Shown here piece after piece: positions 41,759 through 49,491 of a DNA stretch of 64,000 nt. Source of the stretch: Kitasatospora sp. MAP12-44. Its GTDB lineage: Bacteria; Actinomycetota; Actinomycetes; Streptomycetales; Streptomycetaceae. The first letter of the stretch is position 1, and each line of letters begins with the position of its first letter. The notes below the pieces were generated by a model, which worked only from the letters and a program-made list of their open reading frames with translations, was not told the DNA's origin and ran no database searches. A program made the position numbers and the translations under genes. Location of the stretch: contig NZ_JARZAE010000004.1 in NCBI RefSeq assembly GCF_029892095.1, forward strand, positions 1,240,001 to 1,304,000, in the 5' to 3' direction.

Positions 41759-42533
41759 GGGTGGTCAGCAGGGCGCGGCCCTGCGGGTAGTGCTCGGCCG
41801 CGGCCGGCAGGGTGCCCGGGCGGCCGCTCAGCAGGACGGTCAGGCTTCCGCTGCCCAGGGCGGCGCCCGCGCCCGGACCGGCGGCGACGCGGCGCAGCGC
41901 CTGGGCGGCGACGGCTTCGGCCGAGCCGTACAGCGCCAGCGGGGCGGCCGGGTCCGGGGCGACGGCCGCGCGGATCCGCTCGGCCACCAGTTCGTAGTGC
42001 GTGCAGCCCAGCACGACCGTCTCGGTGCCGGGCGGGGTGAGCGCCGCCGCCGCCTTGACCGCCGCGTCGATCGCCGCGTCGTCGGCCCGCTCGACGGCGT
42101 CGGCGAGGCCCGGGCAGGGGACCTCGGTGACCTCGGCGCCGCTCGCGAACTCGCTGATCAGGCCGCGCTGGTAGGCGCTGCCGGTGGTCGCCGGGGTGGC
42201 CCAGATCGCCACCTTCCCGCCGTTGGCGGCGGCCGGCTTGATCGCCGGGACGGTGCCGATCACGGGCAGCCCGGGCTCCAGCTCCGCGCGCAGCGCCTCC
42301 AGCGCGTGCACCGAGGCGGTGTTGCAGGCCACCACCAGGGCGTCCGGCCGGTGCGCGGCGGCAGCCCGTGCGCAGGCCAGCGCGTGCTCGGTGATGTCGG
42401 CGGGGGTCCGCGGGCCCCAGGGCATGCCGTCCGGGTCGTTGGTGATCACCAGGTCGACGTCCGGGCGCAGGGCGCGCAACGCGGCGGCCGCCGGGAGCAG
42501 CCCGATTCCAGAGTCCAGCAGTGCGATCTTCAC
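41739..42533 (-). CDS. Glutamate racemase family protein
   Basis: This 264-aa Asp/Glu racemase has both catalytic Cys motifs, VACNTASVHALE and VLGCTHYELVAERI, and begins KIALLDSGIGLLPAAAALR with the usual DSG. It should interconvert L- and D-glutamate for peptidoglycan, or act on a related amino acid. No cell-wall genes adjoin it, and it may be a second copy, so murI is not assigned. GTG 42533 lacks a ribosome site. TAAGGT (42547-42542) lies 8 bases before it, indicating a leaderless transcript. Confidence 0.85.
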   Translation of the reverse strand: MKIALLDSGIGLLPAAAALRALRPDVDLVITNDPDGMPWGPRTPADITEHALACARAAAAHRPDALVVACNTASVHALEALRAELEPGLPVIGTVPAIKPAAANGGKVAIWATPATTGSAYQRGLISEFASGAEVTEVPCPGLADAVERADDAAIDAAVKAAAALTPPGTETVVLGCTHYELVAERIRAAVAPDPAAPLALYGSAEAVAAQALRRVAAGPGAGAALGSGSLTVLLSGRPGTLPAAAEHYPQGRALLTTLTRASG

Positions 42534-42560
42534 GAGAGTCGACCTTAGACCAACCAGCAC

Positions 42561-43763
42561 ATGGTGGGCGGCGTCGCGGCCCCGGCGGCGGCTCGGCTGC
42601 GACAGACTGCCACCGTGATGGTGCTGCTGTGGGTGAGTGTGCTGTCCCTGCTGTGCTGGCTCTGGCTGGCGGGCTGCCAAGGCTTCTTCTGGCGGACCGA
42701 CATCCGGCTGCCCGAGCGGCGTGAGCCGGCGCGGTGGCCGTCGGTGGCGGTGGTGGTGCCGGCCCGGGACGAGGCCGAGGTGCTGCCGCTGAGCCTGCCG
42801 GGGCTGCTGGCGCAGCGCTACCCGGGGGCGGCCCGGGTGATCCTGGTGGACGACCACAGCTCGGACGGGACGGCGCGGGTCGCCGGGCGGCTGAGCGGCG
42901 GCGGGCTCCCGCTGACCGTCTGCACGCCCCCGCCGCTGCCGCCGGGGTGGACCGGCAAGCTCTGGGCGGTGCGGCACGGCGTCGAGCAGGCGGGCCCGGT
43001 GGAGTACCTGCTGCTCACCGACGCCGACATCAGCCATGGCCCCGACACGCTCGCCGCCCTGGTGGCCGCCGCCGAGACGCACCGGCTCGACCTGGTCTCC
43101 CAGATGGCCAGGTTGCGCACCGAGACCGGCTGGGAGCGGCTGATCGTGCCGGCGTTCGTGTACTTCTTCGCCCAGCTGTACCCCTTCCGCCGGAGCAACC
43201 GCCCCGGCGCGCGGACGGCGGCGGCCGCCGGCGGATGCTCCCTGGTGCGCCGTGACGCGCTGGAGCGCGCCGGGGGGATCGAGGCGATCCGCGGAGCTGT
43301 GATCGACGATGTGTCACTGGCCCGCGCGGTCAAGCGCACCGGTGGGCGGACCTGGCTGGGACTGGCCGAGCGCCCGGCGGCGCTGCGGGTGGACAGCGTG
43401 CGCCCCTACCCGGGCCTGGCGCCGCTCTGGCGGATGGTCTCGCGCAGCGCGTACGCCCAGTTGCGGCACTCGCCGGCGCTGCTGCTCGGCACCGTGCTCG
43501 GCCTGGCGGTGGTCTATCTGGTCCCGGCGGTCGCCGTGCTGGCCGGCCTGGTGGGCGGGGACTGGCCGCTGCTGGCCGTCGGGGCCGCGGCCTGGGCCCT
43601 GATGGCCGGGACGTATCTGCCGATGACCCGCTACTACGACCGGCCGGCCCCCGCGGCGGCCCTACTGCCCTTCACCGCGCTGCTCTACCTGCTGATGACG
43701 GTCGACTCGGCCGTCCAGCACTGGCGCGGCCGCGGCGCCGCCTGGAAAGGGCGCACTTACTGA
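42561..43763 (+). CDS. hpnB: HpnB-like (hopene-associated) family 2 glycosyltransferase
   Basis: The 400-aa GT2 enzyme has DDHSSDGT and TDADISHGPDTLAALVAAAE. It then shows HpnB-specific stretches: VPAFVYFFAQLYPF, RTAAAAGGCSLVRRDAL, IDDVSLARAVKRTGG, AYAQLRHSPALLLGTVLG and WKGRTY at the C-terminus. There is one N-terminal and three C-terminal membrane helices. HpnB is linked to hopanoid side-chain assembly, but no hopanoid genes are present here. The start is uncertain: ATG 42561, or ATG 42618 (where family homology begins); neither has a ribosome site. Confidence 0.85.
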   Translation: MVGGVAAPAAARLRQTATVMVLLWVSVLSLLCWLWLAGCQGFFWRTDIRLPERREPARWPSVAVVVPARDEAEVLPLSLPGLLAQRYPGAARVILVDDHSSDGTARVAGRLSGGGLPLTVCTPPPLPPGWTGKLWAVRHGVEQAGPVEYLLLTDADISHGPDTLAALVAAAETHRLDLVSQMARLRTETGWERLIVPAFVYFFAQLYPFRRSNRPGARTAAAAGGCSLVRRDALERAGGIEAIRGAVIDDVSLARAVKRTGGRTWLGLAERPAALRVDSVRPYPGLAPLWRMVSRSAYAQLRHSPALLLGTVLGLAVVYLVPAVAVLAGLVGGDWPLLAVGAAAWALMAGTYLPMTRYYDRPAPAAALLPFTALLYLLMTVDSAVQHWRGRGAAWKGRTY

Positions 43764-43770
43764 CGCCTGC

Positions 43771-44445
43771 TCAGTGCTTGGCGGCCGGCTGGACCTGCTT
43801 GAGGAGGTCGTCGAGCACGGCGGGCATCGCCTCTACCCCGCCGGCCAGGGTCGGCCCCGTGCGGTAGGTGCCCTGGACGACGACGGTGGGCAGCTCGGCG
43901 GTCTCGTAACGGGCCAGGTCCGCGGGCGCCTGCGCGGTCTCCCGGCCGACCTCGTCGGACTCGTAGGCCGTCCGGAAGCGCTGCGGGTCCACTCCCTGCA
44001 GGGCGGCCCAGCCGGCGGCGCCGTCCTCGGTGGTGAGGTCGCGCCCCTCGTCGCGCACGGCGTGGAAGACCGCGAGCTGCAGCCGGTCCACCTCGCCGAG
44101 CCGCTCCAGGGTGAAGTAGAGGCGGGCGTGGCCGCGCTCGACGGTCTGGTCGCTCTCCCCCGGCCACACCGCGGGCAGCCGCCGCAGCACCACGTCGGAC
44201 GGCTGGCGGGCGGCCCAGGCCTCCAGCGGCTGCTCAAGCAGCTGGGAGTGGTAGCAGCCGTACCAGAAGACCTCGACGACCTCGCGGACCGCCGGGTCGC
44301 GGACCGGTTGCGGATGCTGCAGCCGCTCGTACGGCGCGCCGTCGCGGGGCACCGGCGCGGTGGCCACCGCCCCGGGCGCGGTGGCCACCCCGAGGGTGAG
44401 ACCGGCGGAGAGGAGAAGGACGGCGGCACGCTGGACGGACCTCAT
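43771..44445 (-). CDS. DsbA-like thioredoxin-fold secreted protein with CxxS motif
   Basis: This 224-aa protein has a signal-like N-terminus (MRSVQRAAVLLLSAGLTLGV, AxA near 30). The active-site strand reads VVEVFWYGCYHSQLLEQPLEAW, so the family's CPHC is CYHS (C64, S67). The DsbA helical insert and late cis-Pro region (ELPTVVVQGTYRTG) are present. One Cys cannot form the redox disulfide, so it may be an isomerase or monothiol reductase, or may trap mixed disulfides. It converges with the hpnB-like gene, with a 7-base gap. Confidence 0.75.
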   Translation of the reverse strand: MRSVQRAAVLLLSAGLTLGVATAPGAVATAPVPRDGAPYERLQHPQPVRDPAVREVVEVFWYGCYHSQLLEQPLEAWAARQPSDVVLRRLPAVWPGESDQTVERGHARLYFTLERLGEVDRLQLAVFHAVRDEGRDLTTEDGAAGWAALQGVDPQRFRTAYESDEVGRETAQAPADLARYETAELPTVVVQGTYRTGPTLAGGVEAMPAVLDDLLKQVQPAAKH

Positions 44446-44520
44446 GCCGACACCGTGTCAGCACGGCTGCCCCGCTGGCCACTTGTGCCCCACCAAGTCG
44501 CCCGATCGGCGCAGCGCGCG

Positions 44521-45306
44521 TTACTCCGTACGGGGGGCGGGCACGGCGGCCGTCTCGCGCTCCGCGGCCCGCTCGAAGAACCGCAGCAGCTCCACCGGGA
44601 AGGGCAGCACCAGCGTGGAGTTCTTCTCCGCCGCCACCTCGACCACGGTCTGCAGCAGCCGCAGCTGCATCGCCGACGGCGTGGCGTCCATCGTGCGGGC
44701 CGCCTCGGCGAGCTTGCCCGCGGCCTGGAACTCGCCGTCGGCGGTGATGATGCGGGCCCGCCGCTCGCGGTCCGCCTCGGCCTGCCGGGCCATCGAGCGC
44801 TTCATCGAGTCGGGCAGCGCGACGTCCTTGATCTCCACCCGGTCGATGTGCACGCCCCAGTCCGTCGCCGGGCTCTCCAGCATCAACTCCAGACCCCGGT
44901 GCAGGTTCTCCCGGCCGGAGAGCAGGTCGTCCAGCTCGCTCTTGCCGATGATCGAGCGCAGTGAGGTCTGGGCCACCTGGGACATCGCGAAGGTGTAGTT
45001 CTGCACGTCGACGGAGGCCCGGATCGGGTCGATCACCCGGAAGTAGACCACCGCGTCCACCCGCACCGAGACGTTGTCGCGGGTGATGCCATCCTGGGCC
45101 GGCACCGGCATGGTGATGATCTGCACATTGACCTTGCGCAGCCGGTCGACCACCGGCACCAGCAGGATCAGCCCCGGATCCTTGGCCTGGCTGCGCACCC
45201 GGCCGAGCCGGAACACCACTCCCCGCTCGTACTGCTGGACCACCTTGACCCCGGTGACGAGCCAGAACACCACGGCCAGCACGACCAGTCCCGCGACCAC
45301 CGGCAT
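44521..45306 (-). CDS. Slipin / SPFH-domain membrane protein
   Basis: The 261-aa product has one N-terminal hydrophobic segment (VVAGLVVLAVVFWLVTGV) followed by a stomatin/slipin SPFH domain: YERGVVFRLGRVRSQAKDPGLIL, VDAVVYFRVIDPIRA, QTSLRSIIGKSELDDLLSGRE, and then the coiled-coil ADRERRARIITADGEFQAAGKL. Such proteins organise membrane microdomains. ATG 45306 has GAGGAA just upstream. No NfeD partner is adjacent. The 275 bases to the divergent glycosyltransferase contain no other gene. Confidence 0.9.
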   Translation of the reverse strand: MPVVAGLVVLAVVFWLVTGVKVVQQYERGVVFRLGRVRSQAKDPGLILLVPVVDRLRKVNVQIITMPVPAQDGITRDNVSVRVDAVVYFRVIDPIRASVDVQNYTFAMSQVAQTSLRSIIGKSELDDLLSGRENLHRGLELMLESPATDWGVHIDRVEIKDVALPDSMKRSMARQAEADRERRARIITADGEFQAAGKLAEAARTMDATPSAMQLRLLQTVVEVAAEKNSTLVLPFPVELLRFFERAAERETAAVPAPRTE

Positions 45307-45581
45307 GGTTCCTCGCCCGCCCCTCGGCGGCGCGCCCACACCGGGCCCTGCGGGTCCTGTCGTGCGGACGCATCCCGCGCCGGGCCAGTATGCGCCCGCA
45401 GCTGCGCCAACAACAGGGTGGGGCAAGGACTTTGATAACCAGTCCGGGACCGGCCCGAGCAGGCCCGGCGCTCCTGCCGTGGATTCCCTGGCGGGTGAGC
45501 CGCCCGGGCTGCGATGCTAGGGCCCGGGCGCGGGTCGGCATGGGAGGCCGACCACGTCTCGCGTCAGGGGGATTGAGTCGG

Positions 45582-46766
45582 ATGCATGTGCTCTACGTGA
45601 TCGACGGTCTCGACCGGGTGGGCGGCGCCGAGCAGGGACTGCTGGCGCTGGCACCGCAGTTGGTGCGATCGGGCATCAAGCTCGACGTCGCCTATCTGAC
45701 GCCGTCCCCGGGCGGCTTCCAACCCGAGCTGACGGCCGCCGGCGCCACCGTCTTCGGCGTGCACCACCGCGGCCGCGGCCGCACCGCCGCCGCCCTGCAC
45801 GCCCTGGTCCGCGAGCGGCGCCCGGACCTGGTGCACACCACGCTCCACGAGGCGGACGTGCTGGGCCGGGCCGCGGCGCTGGCCGCCCGCACACCGGTGG
45901 TCTCCAGCCTGGTCAGCTCCGCCTACGACCCCGAGCACCTGCACGCGCTCGGGCTGCGGCCCTGGCGGGTGCGCACCGCGCAGGCGATGGACGCCGCCAC
46001 CGCCCAGGGCACCCGCCGCTTCCACGCGCTGACCAGGCACGTGGCCGGGGCTATGGCGAGCCGGCTGCGGATCCCGGCCGGTCGGATCGACGTGGTGCCG
46101 CACGGACGCGACCCGGAGCTGCTGGGCACCGTGACGCCGGAGCGCAGAGTCGCGGTGCGCGAGGCGCTGGGGTTGGCGCCGGACACCCCGGTCGTGCTGG
46201 CGGCCGCGCGCCAGGTGTACCAGAAGGGGCTCGACGTGCTGCTCGCGGCCTGGCCGCAGGTGTTGCGCGGCGCGCCCGGCGCCGTCCTGCTGCTGGCCGG
46301 GAGCACCGGGCCGCAGAGCCCGCGGCTGCACGAACTCGCCGCGGCCCCGGGGATGCTGGGGCAGGTGCGGTTCCTCGGGGTGCGCGGCGACGTCCCCGAT
46401 CTGATGGCCGCCGCCGACGTGTTCGCCGTGCCCTCGCGCTGGGAGGGCCTGGGCAGCGCCGCCGTGGAGGCGATGGGCGTCGGCGTCCCGCTGGTCTGCT
46501 CGGACGTGCCGGCCCTGCGCGAGACGGTGCGCTCGGCGGACTACGCCGTCCTGGTGCCGCCGGAGGCGCCGCAGGAGCTGGCCGCCGCGCTGAGCGCCGT
46601 GCTGGCCGATCCGGCCGGCTCGGTCGGCCGGGTGCAGGCCGCCCGGGCCCGTTTCCTGACCAACTTCACGCTGCACCAGGTCACCGGGCAGATGGTCGAC
46701 TTCTACGAGCGCTCCTTGAGCTCCCCGCGCACGCTGGCCGCGCAGGTGCGTGCACGGATGATCTGA
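45582..46766 (+). CDS. Family 4 glycosyltransferase
   Basis: The 394-aa GT-B enzyme has an N-terminal VLYVIDGLDRVGGAEQGLLAL, with the GGAE motif of GT4 enzymes. The C-terminal Rossmann half has VVLAAARQVYQKGLDVLLAAW, LLLAGSTGPQ, VRFLGVRGDVPDLMAAADVF and the retaining-enzyme signature PSRWEGLGSAAVEAMGVGVPLV. It probably transfers a sugar from a nucleotide donor to a lipid or polysaccharide; the acceptor is unknown. ATG 45582 follows AGGGGGA. Confidence 0.88.
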   Translation: MHVLYVIDGLDRVGGAEQGLLALAPQLVRSGIKLDVAYLTPSPGGFQPELTAAGATVFGVHHRGRGRTAAALHALVRERRPDLVHTTLHEADVLGRAAALAARTPVVSSLVSSAYDPEHLHALGLRPWRVRTAQAMDAATAQGTRRFHALTRHVAGAMASRLRIPAGRIDVVPHGRDPELLGTVTPERRVAVREALGLAPDTPVVLAAARQVYQKGLDVLLAAWPQVLRGAPGAVLLLAGSTGPQSPRLHELAAAPGMLGQVRFLGVRGDVPDLMAAADVFAVPSRWEGLGSAAVEAMGVGVPLVCSDVPALRETVRSADYAVLVPPEAPQELAAALSAVLADPAGSVGRVQAARARFLTNFTLHQVTGQMVDFYERSLSSPRTLAAQVRARMI

Positions 46767-46902
46767 CTCAGCGTCAACTTTGGTTTCCGGGTTAGCCGAA
46801 GCGGGTGAGGCGGGTTGGACCGCGCCGCTCCGCTGTGGCCAGGATGGCGGACCAAGGGGGTGAGGTCTTCACCCTCCGTCGATCCATCTGGAGTTCAGAG
46901 CC

Positions 46903-47343
46903 GTGTTCAAGGGCTTCCGCAGCTTTCTGCTGCGCGGAAACGTAGTAGACCTGGCAGTCGGTATCGTCATCGGCGCGGCGTTCACCGCCGTCGTCACCGG
47001 GTTCGTCACGGCGTTCCTCACGCCGCTGATCGGGGTCGCCACCGGCACCATCGGCGACTTCACCCAGAAGACCTTCGAGGTCGGCGGCACCGCGTTCCCG
47101 TACGGCGCGTTCCTCAACGCGCTGATCAGCTTCCTGCTGATCGCCACGGTGATCTACTTCGCCGTCGTCCTGCCGGTCGGCAAGCTGCAGGCCCGCTTCG
47201 AGCCACCGAAGAACGAGCAGCCGAAGATCGACTGCCCGCAGTGCCTGAGCCGGATCCCGGCCGCGGCGGCGCGCTGCTCGCACTGCACCTCGGAGCTGGC
47301 GCCGCTGCCCGGCTTCCCCGCCCAGGCGCTGCAGAGCAAGTAG
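46903..47343 (+). CDS. mscL: Large-conductance mechanosensitive channel with C-terminal zinc ribbon
   Basis: The 146-aa MscL has an N-terminal amphipathic helix MFKGFRSFLLRGNVVD and TM1 LAVGIVIGAAFTAVVTGFV. A periplasmic loop and TM2 (ALISFLLIATVIYFAVVL) follow. The C-terminus replaces the usual helix bundle with a CPQC-x-CSHC zinc ribbon, as in many actinobacteria. It opens under hypo-osmotic tension to release solutes. GTG 46903 follows TGGAG. A strong hairpin lies 112 bases downstream. Confidence 0.95.
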   Translation: MFKGFRSFLLRGNVVDLAVGIVIGAAFTAVVTGFVTAFLTPLIGVATGTIGDFTQKTFEVGGTAFPYGAFLNALISFLLIATVIYFAVVLPVGKLQARFEPPKNEQPKIDCPQCLSRIPAAAARCSHCTSELAPLPGFPAQALQSK

Positions 47344-47454
47344 CAGCGGCGGAGCAAGCAGCCCCGAACCGGCCCGATCCGAACCGGACACACCCGCCCG
47401 CGAGCAGGGCAGAGCCCTTCCGTCGGCGGTGACGTGCTCAGGATAGGCCACGGC

Positions 47455-47479
47455 GAGCCCCCCGAAATGCGGGGGGCTC
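47455..47479 (+). terminator. Hairpin downstream of mscL
   Basis: GAGCCCCCCG (47455-47464) and CGGGGGGCTC (47470-47479) form a perfect 10-bp stem with a 5-base loop. The rest of the gap up to 47668 holds GTGTAAACAC (about 47610) and TACGGT (47656-47661), a -10-like box 7 bases before the next ATG. Confidence 0.8.
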
Positions 47480-47668
47480 AGCCGTCCCTGACGGTGTCCT
47501 CAGCGCCCGAACAGCTCGCATCCGGAGCATGAACGGCCTGAAACCGTCCGCGAAATGCCCGAATTTCCGCGGTTTGGGAGCATTGCGAGAGCGAAGACTG
47601 TGTAAACACTCGAACTCCCCCCCTCCCACACTCCTCAAGTGGCACATTCTGGGCTTACGGTATGCCCC

Positions 47669-48349
47669 ATGACCTCGCCCCGCTCCTACGACGGAGTCGG
47701 CTACTACGCTCCGTCCTTTTCGTCGGGCACGCCCATCTACGACAGCCTGGTCGCAGAGCGCGGAGTCCCCCAGATCGCGCCGATCAACGTGCCGGCGGCA
47801 CTGCCCCCGGCCCCTCACCAACCGGTCTCCGGCTACAGCTCTCCGCTGGAGAGCACCAGCCTGCTGCCGGCCCTGCCGCCCGCCCGGTTGGCACTCGGCC
47901 CCGGCCCCAGCAGCGGTCCCGCGTACGCGACACCGTCGTACGCCACGCCGCAGCCCCCCGTCCCGGGCTACGGCGGCCAGCCGTACCTGCCAGGCCCGCG
48001 GGTGCCCGCCCAGCAGCCGCAGCAGGGCTACCCCGCGCCGCAGGGCTGGGACTCCCAGAGCGGATTCCGGCCGTCGCCGGCCGCTCCGGTGGCCCCCGTC
48101 CGCCCGGTGCCGCCGCCGCAGTTCTTCCAGCAGCCCGGCCAGCAGGGCGGCCCGCAGGCCGGACAGCAGGCGCAGCCCCAGCAGCAGCAGTACGCGCAGG
48201 GGCAGTTCGGACAGGGCCAGTTCGGCCAAGGGCAGCTCGGCCAGGGGCAGTTCGGGCAGAGCCAGTTCGGTCAGCAGGGCCAGCAGCAGTACGCGCACCA
48301 GCAGCAGTACGGCCAGCAGGCGCAGCCCCAGCAGGGGCAGGGCTACTGA
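47669..48349 (+). CDS. DUF6643-like low-complexity protein
   Basis: The 226-aa product begins MTSPRSYDGVGYYAPSF, then GTPIYDSLVAERGVPQIAPI, the only conserved block, which I recognise from DUF6643 proteins of streptomycetes. The remaining 150 residues are Pro/Gln/Gly-rich, disordered and end in Gln-Phe-Gly repeats. No function is known. TACGGT 7 bases before the ATG and the lack of a ribosome site suggest a leaderless transcript. Confidence 0.75.
   Translation: MTSPRSYDGVGYYAPSFSSGTPIYDSLVAERGVPQIAPINVPAALPPAPHQPVSGYSSPLESTSLLPALPPARLALGPGPSSGPAYATPSYATPQPPVPGYGGQPYLPGPRVPAQQPQQGYPAPQGWDSQSGFRPSPAAPVAPVRPVPPPQFFQQPGQQGGPQAGQQAQPQQQQYAQGQFGQGQFGQGQLGQGQFGQSQFGQQGQQQYAHQQQYGQQAQPQQGQGY
48200..48274. 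repeat. Five 15-base repeats encoding (G/S)QFGQ
   Basis: In-frame units of 15 bases start at 48200, 48215, 48230, 48245 and 48260 and encode GQFGQ, GQFGQ, GQLGQ, GQFGQ and SQFGQ. The Gln/Phe/Gly composition resembles phase-separating low-complexity domains. Confidence 0.85.
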
Positions 48350-48392
48350 CCGAAAGGGATCCGAGGGGATTTCCAGGGGGATTTCGGTCATC

Positions 48393-48439
48393 CACGGGCC
48401 GCCCGGGACACCGCACCACGGTGTCCCGGGCGGCCCGTG
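48393..48439 (+). terminator. 21-bp perfect hairpin after the DUF6643 gene
   Basis: The arm 48393-48413 (begins CACGGGCCGC) is the exact reverse complement of 48419-48439, with a 5-base loop. It lies 44 bases after the stop at 48349 and separates it from the MOSC gene. Confidence 0.85.
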
Positions 48440-48488
48440 CGCGTACCCCCCGGACTGTCCGACCGCCGGGCGCTGGCAAAATGGCGCC

Positions 48489-49364
48489 ATGCCCATCCTC
48501 ACCGGTCTGCACCGCTACCCCGTCAAGTCGATGTACCGGCTGAGCCCGGCGACCGCCACCGTCGAACCGTGGGGTCTGACCGGAGACCGGCGCTGGATGC
48601 TCGCCGACCGGACCGGCCTGGCGATCACCCAGCGGGACGAGCCCTCGCTCGGCCAGTTCCGCACCGACCTGGCCGAGGACGGCGCGCTGCTGGTGACCTC
48701 CCCCGGGGGCGATCAGCTGCGGGTGCCGGCGCCGTCGGTCCCGGCCGGCGCGCAGGCGGTCGAGGGCATCATCTTCGGCACCCGGTTCGCCGCCGCCGAA
48801 GCGGAGGAGAAGGCGCAGCTCTGGTTCGCCGAGCGGCTGGCCGGCCGCCTGGAGCACGTCCGGTTGCTGCACCTGGACGACCCGCGGGCCCGGCCCGTCA
48901 AACCCGACTTCGCCTCCCCCGGGGACACCGTCAGCATGGCCGACGGATTCCCGCTGCTGGCCACCACGCTCGCCTCGCTGGAGGTGCTCAACTCCTGGAT
49001 GGCGGACGGGGGCGGCATGGCGCTGCCGATGGAGCGCTTCCGCCCCAACCTGGTGGTCGACGGCACCGAGGCCTGGGAGGAGGACGGCTGGCGGCGGGTC
49101 CAGGTCGGCGAGCTCACCTTCCGCGCCGTCAAACTCTGCGGCCGCTGCGTGATCACCACCACCGACCAGGAGACCGGCGAGCGCAAGGGCCCCGAGCCGC
49201 TCGCCTCGCTGGCCAGGCATCATCGGCTGGACAAGAAGGCGGCCTTCGGCGTCAACCTGATCCCCGAACGCCCCCACGGAGTGAGCGGCGACGTCCTGGG
49301 CACCGTCCGGGTGGGTGACCAGGTCACCGTCCTGGAACGCGGCGACCGGCTCCCCGCCGGGTAG
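48489..49364 (+). CDS. MOSC-domain protein (YcbX/mARC-like)
   Basis: The 291-aa product has an N-terminal MOSC_N beta barrel (LTGLHRYPVKSM, GLTGDRRWMLADRTG, AITQRDEP) and a C-terminal MOSC domain (PMERFRPNLVVDG, FRAVKLCGRCVITTTDQETGERK). Cys in LCGRC is the molybdenum-ligand position. It should be a molybdenum-dependent reductase component or sulfur carrier. CAAAAT (48477-48482) lies 6 bases before ATG 48489 with no ribosome site, so a leaderless transcript is likely. Confidence 0.9.
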   Translation: MPILTGLHRYPVKSMYRLSPATATVEPWGLTGDRRWMLADRTGLAITQRDEPSLGQFRTDLAEDGALLVTSPGGDQLRVPAPSVPAGAQAVEGIIFGTRFAAAEAEEKAQLWFAERLAGRLEHVRLLHLDDPRARPVKPDFASPGDTVSMADGFPLLATTLASLEVLNSWMADGGGMALPMERFRPNLVVDGTEAWEEDGWRRVQVGELTFRAVKLCGRCVITTTDQETGERKGPEPLASLARHHRLDKKAAFGVNLIPERPHGVSGDVLGTVRVGDQVTVLERGDRLPAG

Positions 49365-49491
49365 CCGCACCCGCGCATTCAGCTCGCTCCCAGGGAAGAT
49401 CCACTGGCGCGACGGCCGCTCCGAGCGCGCTACGGTGGGCCGACTACGGTGGCGGAGAGCGAGCAGCAGAGGGCGAGGACGACGGATCGTC

